Under the pieces are notes generated by a model. That model saw nothing but the letters and a program-made list of their open reading frames with translations. It was not told the origin of the DNA and searched no databases. A stretch of 22,893 nucleotides of DNA from a virus, in the IMG/VR virus record IMGVR_UViG_3300048672_000177, positions 1-22,893 of that record. One strand, given 5' to 3'. The position numbers were made by a program, and so were the translations under genes. Shown here piece by piece: positions 1 to 6,544 of this stretch (position 1 is the stretch's first letter; the number at the start of each line of letters is the position of its first letter).

Positions 1-133
1 CATTTTGACCTTTAGCTTTCATATCGTTAAAGATTCTACTCTCATTCTCTAATGATTTAAAAAAATGTTTAGAGTGGTTCAATTCTTTTTCTGTTAAAAC
101 ATTAGAATTGTCTTGTGATTTATTGATTGACAT
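1..133 (-). CDS. Partial hypothetical phage protein (N-terminal 44 aa)
   Basis: An open frame reads leftward from an ATG at 133-131 and leaves the window without a stop, so only the N-terminus (MSINKSQDNSNVLTEKELNH and onwards, 44 residues) is visible. It is polar and rich in Asn, Ser, Lys and Glu, with no recognisable domain. A weak Shine-Dalgarno (AGGT) lies about 8 nt upstream of the ATG on the minus strand. It is probably the continuation of the leftward run of small genes starting at 1423. Function unknown. Confidence 0.6.
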   Translation of the reverse strand, partial: MSINKSQDNSNVLTEKELNHSKHFFKSLENESRIFNDMKAKGQN

Positions 134-173
134 AATAATACCTATAGTTAAGTTAAATGTAGCGATTAAAGCC

Positions 174-199
174 AAGCAGCGCCTAATAGAGGCACGCTT
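174..199. other. Imperfect inverted repeat in a short intergenic gap
   Basis: AAGC-agc-GCC (174-183) faces GGC-ac-GCTT (191-199) across a 7-nt loop, between two minus-strand genes. It is not followed by a clear T-run on the minus strand, so a terminator role is doubtful; an mRNA stem or processing site is equally possible. Nothing else is seen in 134-261. Confidence 0.3.
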
Positions 200-261
200 G
201 ATCTGATAGTAGTGCAATGGTACTTCCTTGTACTTAGGTGAGGCTTAGAGAAGATATTTAA

Positions 262-462
262 TTAGCCACTCATAAGCCAAGCGAAAGTTGTATTACATCT
301 GATTACATCCTTTCTCTTGAGGGTAACAGGGTCTTTAACTTTACCTATGATGGTTCCATCAGAGAAGGAAGTTACCCCATTGATATCAGCCAGAAACCCC
401 GTTAAATCTTTACGTAGAACTGGCTGATCTATGATGTTCTTTAGTTTGCAAGAGGTAATCAT
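262..462 (-). CDS. Hypothetical phage protein, 66 aa
   Basis: A small soluble protein (MITSCKLKNIIDQPVLRKDL...) with no signal peptide or membrane segment. The start at 462 is supported by AAAGGTG about 6 nt upstream on the minus strand. The gene begins 9 nt after the stop of the 77-aa gene (472-705), so the two are almost certainly co-transcribed. The central part (FSDGTIIGKVKDPV) looks like a short beta-rich segment, but no family is recognised. Function unknown; a role in early host takeover would be a guess from its place in a run of small leftward genes. Confidence 0.7.
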   Translation of the reverse strand: MITSCKLKNIIDQPVLRKDLTGFLADINGVTSFSDGTIIGKVKDPVTLKRKDVIRCNTTFAWLMSG

Positions 463-471
463 ATTACACCT

Positions 472-705
472 TTATAAATGGTCTGGTCTATCGTGAATAA
501 ATAAAGGTTCAATAATGAACCTATCAATTGATTCTTTTTTATTACCGACAATACTTAATACTTCGATAGTATTGATACTATGTCTTAGTGCTAAACCTTT
601 TATTCCAGAATAAGATATATTAATGCTATCTTCTATAACTTGTGTAGAAGAGAAGTATCCCACAATGTTACTATTGTCCATACTATTTTTATAAAGGATG
701 TACAT
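472..705 (-). CDS. Hypothetical phage protein, 77 aa
   Basis: A small soluble protein (MYILYKNSMDNSNIVGYFSS...) ending in the charged tail FIHDRPDHL. The start at 705 has a GAGG Shine-Dalgarno about 7 nt upstream on the minus strand. A second in-frame ATG (residue 9) could also serve but has no better ribosome site. It is the first gene of a two-gene unit with the 66-aa gene. Its long 223-nt leader contains several hairpins and a candidate promoter. No family recognised. Confidence 0.7.
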   Translation of the reverse strand: MYILYKNSMDNSNIVGYFSSTQVIEDSINISYSGIKGLALRHSINTIEVLSIVGNKKESIDRFIIEPLFIHDRPDHL

Positions 706-731
706 ATAAACCTCATTGATTAAAATTAATG

Positions 732-861
732 GTAACTATTTTTTAGTTACATGAATGCAAGCATTGCATGAATAAAGACTCTGATTGAATGACGCGAGTA
801 TCCATATGAATAGGCCTGTTCACGAATGAATTCGTTTATAAGTCGCACAGGTAGAGTCTTT
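732..861 (-). other. Structured leader or small RNA candidate upstream of the 77-aa gene
   Basis: Several perfect inverted repeats are packed here: AAAGACTC (774-781) with GAGTCTTT (854-861) as an outer 8-bp stem; inside it CCTGT (815-819) with ACAGG (847-851), and ACGAAT (822-827) with ATTCGT (830-835). Two further hairpins lie on the gene side: ATGCAA/TTGCAT (755-769) and GTAACTA/TAGTTAC (732-750). On the minus strand TTAAAG, 17 nt, TATAAA (around 836-865) is a weak promoter candidate, so the stems may form a 5' leader of the 77-aa gene. Whether this is a regulatory RNA or only folded spacer cannot be decided here. Confidence 0.35.
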
Positions 862-913
862 AAATAAAAACCCAGTAACTATAAGAACTAAGATAAGAAC
901 TTATAGTACTGGG
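862..913 (-). terminator. Rho-independent terminator of the 164-aa gene
   Basis: CCCAGTA (871-877) with an ACTATAAG continuation pairs with CTTATAGT-ACTGGG (to 913), giving a long hairpin with one bulge. On the minus strand it is followed by a T-rich tract (rc of 862-870, TTTTTATTT). It lies 16 nt past the stop of the leftward gene 929-1423. Confidence 0.75.
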
Positions 914-928
914 TGAGTAGTGATAGAG

Positions 929-1423
929 TTAAAGAGAAGCGATGATTGATTGAAGCAGTCTAATAGACTCATCATCGCCGGCATTATTAGCTAGTGCTAA
1001 TAGTTTTTCTGTTGATTTTTTCAAGGATAAAAGATTTTTTTCTTTATTCCATTGTTTAACAGATACAGCTTTTTCCTTGGCTTCGTAATTGTACCAAGGG
1101 TTGAGCATACCTGCTTCGATAACAGCGATATCCCATTTACCTGATTTGGTGCGAGTAAAAGCTTTCAGTTCTTCATTCCACTTGAGGGGAGTGTAACGCT
1201 GTATCCAAGATTTAACAGCTTTTTTATTCAACGACTTTTCAGGAAGGCCATTGTACAAGTCGTTGATGTGAGACCAACGGACATTGTAAGTTATAACACT
1301 AGAGAAAAGGTCATTAAGAAATGACTGTAGATTGACGTTGAATTTTCCTGAATATTTAATCAGGCTTTGAACTTTACCAGTAAATTCTTTTTCTAGTAAA
1401 GCGATATCAGTATTTTTAGACAT
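929..1423 (-). CDS. Hypothetical phage early protein, 164 aa
   Basis: A Lys-rich soluble protein (MSKNTDIALLEKEFTGKV...) without membrane segments or a recognised motif. The middle is Trp/aromatic-rich (KSWIQRYTPLKWNEE, GMLNPWYNYEAKEK) and the C-terminal third is helical and charged. The start at 1423 has a strong AAGGGG Shine-Dalgarno about 6 nt upstream on the minus strand. It has its own terminator hairpin just downstream and is the first gene after the long leader with promoters and boxA-like elements, which suggests early, strong transcription. No family recognised. Confidence 0.75.
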   Translation of the reverse strand: MSKNTDIALLEKEFTGKVQSLIKYSGKFNVNLQSFLNDLFSSVITYNVRWSHINDLYNGLPEKSLNKKAVKSWIQRYTPLKWNEELKAFTRTKSGKWDIAVIEAGMLNPWYNYEAKEKAVSVKQWNKEKNLLSLKKSTEKLLALANNAGDDESIRLLQSIIASL

Positions 1424-1488
1424 GTTAAACCCCTTAATATAAATAGACTCGGAATAAGCCTATTTTGTTAAGAGCTTAGAAATAAGAA

Positions 1489-1519
1489 AATCCCTAGAAT
1501 CTTAAAGAAACTAGGGATT
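1489..1519 (-). terminator. 9-bp hairpin in the leader of the leftward genes
   Basis: AATCCCTAG (1489-1497) pairs perfectly with CTAGGGATT (1511-1519). On the minus strand the stem is followed by TTCTTATTTC, so it could terminate or attenuate leftward transcripts about 65 nt before the 164-aa gene. With boxA-like elements upstream, an antitermination-controlled attenuator is plausible but unproven. Confidence 0.5.
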
Positions 1520-1552
1520 AAATTCTGTATGGTCATTAGTCTTAAGCGACAT

Positions 1553-1571
1553 AGCGCCACCACTAGGCGCT
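1553..1571. terminator. Short GC-rich hairpin, possible terminator
   Basis: AGCGCC (1553-1558) pairs with GGCGCT (1566-1571). On the plus strand it is followed by TTCTTATTATT, which resembles an intrinsic terminator, but no plus-strand gene ends here. It may instead be a stem in the leftward leader RNA. Confidence 0.4.
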
Positions 1572-1730
1572 TTCTTATTATTATTCAGCCATAAGCAGGC
1601 TATAGATTATTTGGGTTAGGTTAGATTAGAGAACAGTTTGCTAGGCTATTATAATCTACGTGACTGCTAGTCACTAATCAGACAGTTAGAGAATTACACT
1701 CTATATTTTATACTGTCTACCTTTTTATAT

Positions 1731-1741
1731 TGTTAAAGAGC
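1731..1741 (-). promoter_or_regulatory. boxA-like antitermination element (downstream copy)
   Basis: The minus strand reads GCTCTTTAACA followed by ATATA, matching the boxA of gammaproteobacterial rRNA leaders (consensus TGCTCTTTAACA), which is bound by NusB/S10. It lies in the untranslated leader between the minus-strand promoters and the gene starting at 1423. Just downstream on the same strand lie stems AGACAGT/ACTGTCT and GTGACT/AGTCAC. The sequence match is direct; function in antitermination is inferred. Confidence 0.5.
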
Positions 1742-1886
1742 TGGTGGCTAGTCATTAGACTATTTAAGAAAGGCATTGTAAGGTTATGAGTACAGCTCTG
1801 TCCCGTAAGACATTACTAGAGTGCACTCATTGATAGCTACCTTGTCAGGATTTATACTATCGCCTTAAAAGGCATAACTCGACCAC

Positions 1887-1902
1887 TAATTTTTAAAGAA
1901 CT
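1887..1902 (-). promoter_or_regulatory. boxA-like antitermination element (promoter-proximal copy)
   Basis: The minus strand reads AGTTCTTTAAAAATTA, close to the boxA variants GTTCTTTAAAAATT found before rRNA genes in several gammaproteobacteria. It lies about 45 nt downstream of the -10 of the minus-strand promoter at 1975-1947 and about 150 nt before the second boxA-like element, an arrangement resembling an rRNA leader or a lambdoid nut region. Confidence 0.45.
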
Positions 1903-1946
1903 GACTGGACTAATCCAGTACTGTACTGGTTTTACCCAGTGACTAT

Positions 1947-1975
1947 AGGTTATCAAAACGACTAACCTTTGTCAA
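1947..1975 (-). promoter_or_regulatory. Sigma70-like promoter for leftward genes (proximal)
   Basis: On the minus strand a perfect -35 TTGACA (1975-1970) is followed after exactly 17 nt by TAACCT (1952-1947), a weak -10. It lies upstream of both boxA-like elements and points toward the small leftward genes. Confidence 0.45.
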
Positions 1976-2033
1976 CCCAGGACCCCTTGGTTCCTGCTTG
2001 TACCTAGAAGACCGCTTCACTTGGTACGGTTCT

Positions 2034-2062
2034 AGTATCTCAGAAAGTCGATAGGATGTCAA
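2034..2062 (-). promoter_or_regulatory. Sigma70-like promoter for leftward genes (distal)
   Basis: On the minus strand TTGACA (2062-2057), 17 nt, GATACT (2039-2034). The -10 context TGAGATACTA is the same as in the divergent plus-strand candidate at 2199-2228, which supports both being real promoters of one type. Confidence 0.5.
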
Positions 2063-2198
2063 TAGGTTAATGAGAATTGTTTGGGTATATATAAGGAATA
2101 GGCTAGGTTCGGGGGGATAAAACCCCTAGTTTCCCCTGTCTCAAGTGTACCACAGAGTACTGATAGAGTCAAGGAAAATCCAATTGAACAGCGTTTAA

Positions 2199-2228
2199 TT
2201 GACAATCCCATTGGTTCCGTGAGATACT
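2199..2228 (+). promoter_or_regulatory. Sigma70-like promoter toward the structural genes
   Basis: TTGACA (2199-2204), 18 nt, GATACT (2223-2228), with the extended context TGAGATACTA. It is the best plus-strand promoter candidate upstream of the rightward gene block and is divergent from the two minus-strand promoters 140-250 nt away. Confidence 0.45.
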
Positions 2229-2261
2229 AAAAGGTTTGGTTGAACCATTAGAATATTAGTA

Positions 2262-2470
2262 GGTACTAATAAACTAATAGACCAAGGGGGGTTGGTTGGG
2301 ATTGGGACTGCTAGATTCTAATAGGTCTATATGATATATCCCACAGTCCTGTCAGTTCAACTTTATATATGAAACAAAGGGTTAGCTGACTTTCCTCCAA
2401 CTTCCGCTTGAACCTAATAGACCCATAATCCTAGAGCATCTACAGACAGATACTAATAGATACTAATAGG
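2262..2470. repeat. Iteron-like cluster of CTAATAG repeats
   Basis: The word CTAATAG with RR/YC flanks recurs as a direct repeat: AAACTAATAGACC (2271-2283), GATTCTAATAGGTCT (2314-2328), GAACCTAATAGACCC (2410-2424), and a tandem pair GATACTAATA (2449-2458) plus GATACTAATAGG (2459-2470). A diverged copy GGTACTAATA sits at 2262. The spacing is irregular. It could be a replication origin, an operator cluster, or a relic; the sequence alone does not decide. Confidence 0.45.
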
Positions 2471-2893
2471 TCCTAACAGTCATACCAATAGTAATATTAA
2501 TATCTTTTAGAATATTTTAATAATAAGAATAATTAATCTCTTAATCTCTTTCCCTCTTCTCTACAAATTGAATCTAATTGGTCTTTTCTCTCTTTTCTTC
2601 TCTTCAAAAAATATAAAAATAAAATTATAAAACCAAATTAGAGCTAAAGGGGCCAAGAGGATAATTGAACTTTTTATTTTTATAATAGTCTAAGTACTAG
2701 TCCCACTAGGATCTATTAGATACTTATAGTATCATTAGAACCTATGGATATAGTATAAATATAATAATAAGAATAATAAATACTAGTAGTATCTAATTGA
2801 TTAGGGGTGTCGTTATTATCTTTAAATAGAAAGATGAACTTAATATTAGGTACAATTGTCTAAGCAAGCATTACACATCAACCAAGGTTTCAC
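2471..2893. other. AT-rich gene-free spacer with GATACT/AGTATC palindromes
   Basis: No supportable gene lies in 1424-2893. This right part is very AT-rich (TAATAATAAGAATAA-type runs) and holds two small palindromes: GATACT-tat-AGTATC (2719-2733) and ATACT-agt-AGTAT (2783-2795). GATACT is the same word found in the -10 boxes and the tandem repeats to the left. Low stability plus repeated words fits an origin or regulatory region, but this is inference. Confidence 0.35.
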
Positions 2894-3157
2894 ATGCCCT
2901 CTTCTAAAAACTATAAAAGAGATTACAAAAAGGAATATGAGAACTACCAGGGCTCTAAAGAGCAGAAGAAAAAAAGAGCATCTAGAGGTAGAGCACGTTA
3001 TTCTCTTATGAAAAAAGGTAGAGTACGTATTGGAGACGGATTAGATGTCGATCATAAAGATACAAACGCCAATAATAACTCAGCTAAGAATCTAAGAGTT
3101 CAGTCTAAATCTGCTAATCGAAGTTATCCACGTAATAAATCAGCAGGTAAGAAATGA
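2894..3157 (+). CDS. Small free-standing HNH endonuclease, 87 aa
   Basis: A compact, very basic protein. The HNH (beta-beta-alpha-metal) motif is visible in the C-terminal half: LDVDHKDTNANNNSAKNLRV (about residues 52-71), with the DH pair, a middle Asn and NLR, followed by the SANRS stretch common in phage HNH enzymes. The N-terminal half is a Lys/Arg-rich helix. The start at 2894 has AAGG about 7 nt upstream. It sits just before the small terminase, a position where many phages carry an HNH nuclease that assists packaging cleavage with the terminase; a homing-nuclease role is the alternative. The stop overlaps the next ATG (ATGA). Confidence 0.85.
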   Translation: MPSSKNYKRDYKKEYENYQGSKEQKKKRASRGRARYSLMKKGRVRIGDGLDVDHKDTNANNNSAKNLRVQSKSANRSYPRNKSAGKK

Positions 3158-3324
3158 GTTTAAAAGATATAATCTATAAGTTATTAGGTTATGAGATTTA
3201 CTATGTCTCCAGTTATGGTATTCATTCTAGAATCTATGATTCAACTGATCTAGCAGCTTTAAGACCAGTCCATAAAGACATGTCAGTAGCTCCTCCTTGG
3301 GCTACTAAGGTTTACAACAAATGA
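3154..3324 (+). CDS. Hypothetical 56-aa protein between HNH nuclease and small terminase
   Basis: The ATG at 3154 overlaps the HNH stop (ATGA) and the TGA at 3322-3324 overlaps the start of the small terminase gene (ATGA), so it is translationally linked on both sides. The product (MSLKDIIYKLLGYEIYYVSS...) is soluble, with an N-terminal amphipathic helix and a Tyr-rich centre. Its codons (tct, aga, cct, gga) match the neighbouring resident genes. No family recognised. The double overlap is the main support for its being real. Confidence 0.6.
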   Translation: MSLKDIIYKLLGYEIYYVSSYGIHSRIYDSTDLAALRPVHKDMSVAPPWATKVYNK

Positions 3325-3863
3325 CTGAACTAGAATCTATAGAACCTAAAGGGGAAATTAAAACCTTTTCTACCCCGCGTTTATCTCCTGATGAGAAGTT
3401 GTATGTCCGAGTATACCTCCATACCCTCTCTCACTCTAAAGCTTATGAAGCTCTTAAACCAGGACTAGCTAATTATAGTTCTTACAATAATTTTGATAAT
3501 CAATTCTCTCGTAGAGAATCGGTAAAGTACCATATCTCTCAGGGGCTTCAAGAGAAAGCAGAAGCACTCTCTATCTCTCCAGAATTAATTATTGAGAAAC
3601 TCTATAAGGAAGCTATAAGAGAAGGAGCCGGTTCCAACCATGCTGCTCGTATTCAAGCTTTAACTCAACTAGGTAAATACTTTGGTTTATTTGAAGATAA
3701 AAAACAAGAACAATCACATACCTTCAACATTATCAATTATTCCTCTGAACCCTTAAAGATAGAGGAGGTAAAGGCAGTACCTTTAGAATCTCCTGATCTT
3801 TCTTTGGAAGAACAAGAAGAACTGCCAGATAATGTTGTTATAAACAATTATCAGGAGGAATAA
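3321..3863 (+). CDS. terS: Terminase small subunit, 180 aa
   Basis: A DNA-recognition subunit of the packaging motor. The N-terminal half (residues about 20-65) has a helix-turn-helix-like arrangement seen in small terminases (LSPDEKLYVRVYLHTLSHSK and the following segment). Residues about 100-135 hold the segment RIQALTQLGKYFGLFEDKK, which is typical of Terminase_2-type small subunits. The tail is acidic. The gene starts in an ATGA overlap with the 56-aa ORF. It ends at TAA preceded by AGGAGG, which could serve as ribosome site for a following ATG. Its partner, the large subunit, is 4.8 kb downstream instead of adjacent. Confidence 0.8.
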   Translation: MTELESIEPKGEIKTFSTPRLSPDEKLYVRVYLHTLSHSKAYEALKPGLANYSSYNNFDNQFSRRESVKYHISQGLQEKAEALSISPELIIEKLYKEAIREGAGSNHAARIQALTQLGKYFGLFEDKKQEQSHTFNIINYSSEPLKIEEVKAVPLESPDLSLEEQEELPDNVVINNYQEE

Positions 3864-3908
3864 ATGCAGGATAAACTAATCAGTCAACAAAAGAAGGAGA
3901 CAACATGA
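3864..3908 (+). CDS. 14-codon ORF at a module junction, possible gene remnant or coupling peptide
   Basis: ATG at 3864, directly after the small terminase stop and preceded by a near-perfect AGGAGG, starts a 14-codon frame (MQDKLISQQKKETT). Its stop TGA overlaps the next ATG at 3905. It could be a translational coupler, or the stump of a resident gene truncated when the cassette starting at 3905 arrived. Too short to claim as a protein. Confidence 0.25.
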   Translation: MQDKLISQQKKETT

Positions 3909-4417
3909 CAACCCTATCAGATGAGTTAACAACCGGACCACTGGCAGCAGAATTAGCGCCATTGATTACTGCTGGGGAAGACGGGTCAATTTTAGCCGTG
4001 CTTAATCGAAAAGATATTCCTGGCAAGGTGCCAATTATATCACATGCTATCAAAGCCTTTTTTAGTGCATATGGTTTTCGCATACCGATCATGGATAGCG
4101 CATCTTTAGCATGTAGAGAAACCACTGTTAATTTATCGGATTTTGATAGTTTCGATATGCGCAATCCACTGTATGAAGCAAAGCTTACTAGCATCCTGCA
4201 AGGGTTAGTCGATGAGCCATTAATTCCAGATTTTATGCAAGAACACATGGATTATGTGTTGTCACTAGGGGATGCTTTAAAAAGTAGAGTTGAGATCATC
4301 AATGATGGTTTAGAGATTACTGCTTTAGTTAATAAGACTAAGTTTGTACCGTTTAATATAACAATAGCGGACATTCGCGCAGAAATATGGAACGACGATG
4401 GGAGTCGTAAGTTATGA
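3905..4417 (+). CDS. Hypothetical virion/tail-associated protein, 170 aa
   Basis: Soluble protein MTTLSDELTTGPLAAELAPL..., mixed alpha/beta, ending DIRAEIWNDDGSRKL. A strong AAGGAGA Shine-Dalgarno precedes the ATG by 5 nt. It is joined by an ATGA overlap to the next gene and precedes the LamG-containing fibre protein, so a role in the tail fibre cassette (assembly or virion part) is plausible from context alone. Codons such as gcg, cgc and ggg make it unlike the small terminase upstream; it appears to start an acquired block. Confidence 0.7.
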   Translation: MTTLSDELTTGPLAAELAPLITAGEDGSILAVLNRKDIPGKVPIISHAIKAFFSAYGFRIPIMDSASLACRETTVNLSDFDSFDMRNPLYEAKLTSILQGLVDEPLIPDFMQEHMDYVLSLGDALKSRVEIINDGLEITALVNKTKFVPFNITIADIRAEIWNDDGSRKL

Positions 4418-4815
4418 GTAACACAACATTAACTAAAACAGCTAGAACAGTCGTAGCCAGTACAAGTAATGCAGCAGCAGCGACCACACGTGGAACAGTT
4501 GATTTGCGTACAGCTCAAGGCGGTATGTTAACGATGAAGATAACTAACGGTGGGACAGGCCCAACAGTACAATGTGAGGGCAGGATATTAGCTGCACATA
4601 ATGCAGGTGCTACACCTACAGCAGCTAGTGCTGGTTCTGATTGGAAAACGCTATGGCGCTTTGGAGGCGGAACTACTGCTTCTGCTGTAACAGAACAATC
4701 TTTTGTAGCTGATGCGTCAATCATGCACTTAGAAGTAGAGTTTACAGGCAATACTGGACAAGCGGTCACGGTTGAGGCGTATATGTCAGAGATCACTAAC
4801 GCAGTCACGGCCTAA
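4414..4815 (+). CDS. Small virion protein candidate, 133 aa
   Basis: A Thr/Ala/Gly-rich protein (MSNTTLTKTARTVVASTSNA...) predicted to be all beta. Short repeated hydrophobic-polar strands (GGMLTMKITNGGTGPTVQCE, MHLEVEFTGNTGQAVTVEAY) suggest a small beta-sandwich of the type seen in phage decoration or fibre-associated proteins. It starts by ATGA overlap with the upstream gene and is followed after 3 nt by the fibre protein. No enzymatic motif. Function assigned from composition and context only. Confidence 0.7.
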   Translation: MSNTTLTKTARTVVASTSNAAAATTRGTVDLRTAQGGMLTMKITNGGTGPTVQCEGRILAAHNAGATPTAASAGSDWKTLWRFGGGTTASAVTEQSFVADASIMHLEVEFTGNTGQAVTVEAYMSEITNAVTA

Positions 4816-4818
4816 ACA

Positions 4819-6534
4819 ATGGCAAACCTGATACTACCAAGTAGGAGGATTATACAGCCACAGGACGCGGCTACTATTGACTGGACTAATCCAATTACAT
4901 CATCTTTAGCCTATGCGATTAATGGGAGTTCGTTACGGAATAATGTAGACCACATATCTGTAGACAGTGCAAGTACAGCTACAATTAACGTGGGAGTTGG
5001 CGGAAAAGATATTATATGTACTGAAAACACAACTAATGCTTATTTTTCGAACTCTAAATTAACCACATCAAACGGTGCGGGGACTGGTGATTTCACATTA
5101 TTTTGTGTTGCAAAACTAGCAGCAGCTAGTGGAACTGTTGATAATATTATAGGTAATAAAAACGACAATGCTGGCTCACCATATTCCCAAGGTTTTCTTG
5201 GTGCGCATACAAATACGTCTGGAAGCTACTCTGCAAACGAAATAGCTCTTTTCACATACGGCGCTGGGACTGCTTCAGTAAGTATTGCGGCCGCAGTTGA
5301 TGCATCCACATATCAAACCATTATTGGTGTAAGAAAAGAGGATGTTTTAACTCTATATGTTGACTCATCAGAAACATCAGCAACATTAGCAATAAGGCAA
5401 ATTACGCAGTCGGGTACTAGATTTATTATAGGTAATTCAGGTAAATCCACAAATGAAGATGCAGGCGCATTTAGTATGCGTATGGGGTATGCATGGAACA
5501 GAGCGTTAGATTTATCTGAAATAGAATCCTTAAAAAGATACCCGTGGCAAATATTCGCTCCACAAAAACGAGTAATCTATTTTGATGTTGGTGCATCAGC
5601 AGGTTATACTCTTACTACTGATCCGACGAGTTACTCAGTATCAGGACAAACATCTTCACTATTACGTAACTCTTTGCTAGTAGGAGACCTATCTACATTC
5701 TCGTTAAACGGTCAAACTGCCACTCTAACTTATACTGCCTCTAGTAACGCGTATGTTCTAACTAGTTCAGTCGGATCATTTATATTTACAGGGGCATCTG
5801 CATCTCTATTAAGAGACGGATTGATATATGGTGGACCTAACTCTTTTAATCTAATAGGACAAACAGCAGCTCTATTAAAAGACAGTGTAATATCTGGAGA
5901 AAACACGCCTTTTACTCTCTCAGGACAAACAATACCTTTGTTAAAAGGAAGTATGGTAATAGGAGAAGCGCCTGCTTTCATATTTAATGGTAATGATGCC
6001 CCTCTGTTCGCTAATAGAGTAATCACCGCAGTACCAAGTAACTACGCTTTAACAGGTCAATTAGCTACTCTATTATATACTCAAGCAGGAGCATATATTC
6101 TCCCTGCTGACGGAGCTACTTTTACATACTCAGGACAAGCAGCTAATACCTTGTTAAATAGAATTTTAACTAGTTCTTTAGGTAGCTTCACTGTTTCTGG
6201 TATACCTGCTAGCTTACTGAGAGGCCTGGGTTTATCTGCAGGAGTAAATAATTATATACTCTCTGGACAATCAGCCACTCTCACTTATATAGGAGGCTAT
6301 ACTCTAGTATGTGGATCTTCCTCTTATACTTTATCTGCACAACAAGCTCAATTAATTCTTAATAGAGCTCTTTCAGCTAGCCCATCAGGGTATAGTATTA
6401 TAGGTAGAGATATAAATTTTGTAAAAGGGATTGCTGAGAGTGTAGGCTCTTCTCACATATGGAATATCATAATAAAATCACCAGATAGCTCTATACTTGT
6501 TAAAGGTTTAGATAATAATATTTTAATTAAATAA
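4819..6534 (+). CDS. Tail fibre-like protein: LamG-like domain plus tandem GQ-type repeats, 571 aa
   Basis: Residues about 25-250 look like a LamG/concanavalin-A-like lectin fold: FTLFCVAKLAAASGTVDNII, TLYVDSSETSA and the closing stretch YAWNRALDLSEIESLKRYPW, which is typical of phage LamG modules. Residues about 265-540 are roughly a dozen degenerate 22-27-aa beta repeats of the form YxLxGQxAxLL (SVSGQTSSLL, SLNGQTATLT, TLSGQTIPLL, ILSGQSATLT). Likely a surface-exposed fibre or host-glycan-binding protein. No clear Shine-Dalgarno; it probably relies on coupling to the gene ending at 4815. The first half has GC-richer codons than the repeats, so the protein looks chimeric with a join near 5580-5620. 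Confidence 0.75.
   Translation: MANLILPSRRIIQPQDAATIDWTNPITSSLAYAINGSSLRNNVDHISVDSASTATINVGVGGKDIICTENTTNAYFSNSKLTTSNGAGTGDFTLFCVAKLAAASGTVDNIIGNKNDNAGSPYSQGFLGAHTNTSGSYSANEIALFTYGAGTASVSIAAAVDASTYQTIIGVRKEDVLTLYVDSSETSATLAIRQITQSGTRFIIGNSGKSTNEDAGAFSMRMGYAWNRALDLSEIESLKRYPWQIFAPQKRVIYFDVGASAGYTLTTDPTSYSVSGQTSSLLRNSLLVGDLSTFSLNGQTATLTYTASSNAYVLTSSVGSFIFTGASASLLRDGLIYGGPNSFNLIGQTAALLKDSVISGENTPFTLSGQTIPLLKGSMVIGEAPAFIFNGNDAPLFANRVITAVPSNYALTGQLATLLYTQAGAYILPADGATFTYSGQAANTLLNRILTSSLGSFTVSGIPASLLRGLGLSAGVNNYILSGQSATLTYIGGYTLVCGSSSYTLSAQQAQLILNRALSASPSGYSIIGRDINFVKGIAESVGSSHIWNIIIKSPDSSILVKGLDNNILIK
5628..6440 (+). repeat. In-frame degenerate protein repeats (GQ repeats)
   Basis: About twelve coding repeats, each a beta strand pair with a G-Q/G-x-x-A-x-L core, lie in the C-terminal half of the 571-aa protein. 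The DNA copies (gga caa aca ... cta tta) are related but not identical, which points to old duplication followed by divergence. They are not a nucleotide-level tandem array. Confidence 0.6.
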
Positions 6535-6544
6535 TAGGAAAGAA

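Noticed and set aside
3880-4808. Minus-strand frames opposite the 170-aa and 133-aa genes
   Set aside because: They lack ribosome sites and lie wholly under plus-strand genes that are linked by ATGA overlaps.
5628-6440. Tandem array or CRISPR-like repeats
   Set aside because: The repeats are only protein-level, lie inside an open frame, and have no conserved nucleotide repeat with unique spacers. No CRISPR array is present in the window.
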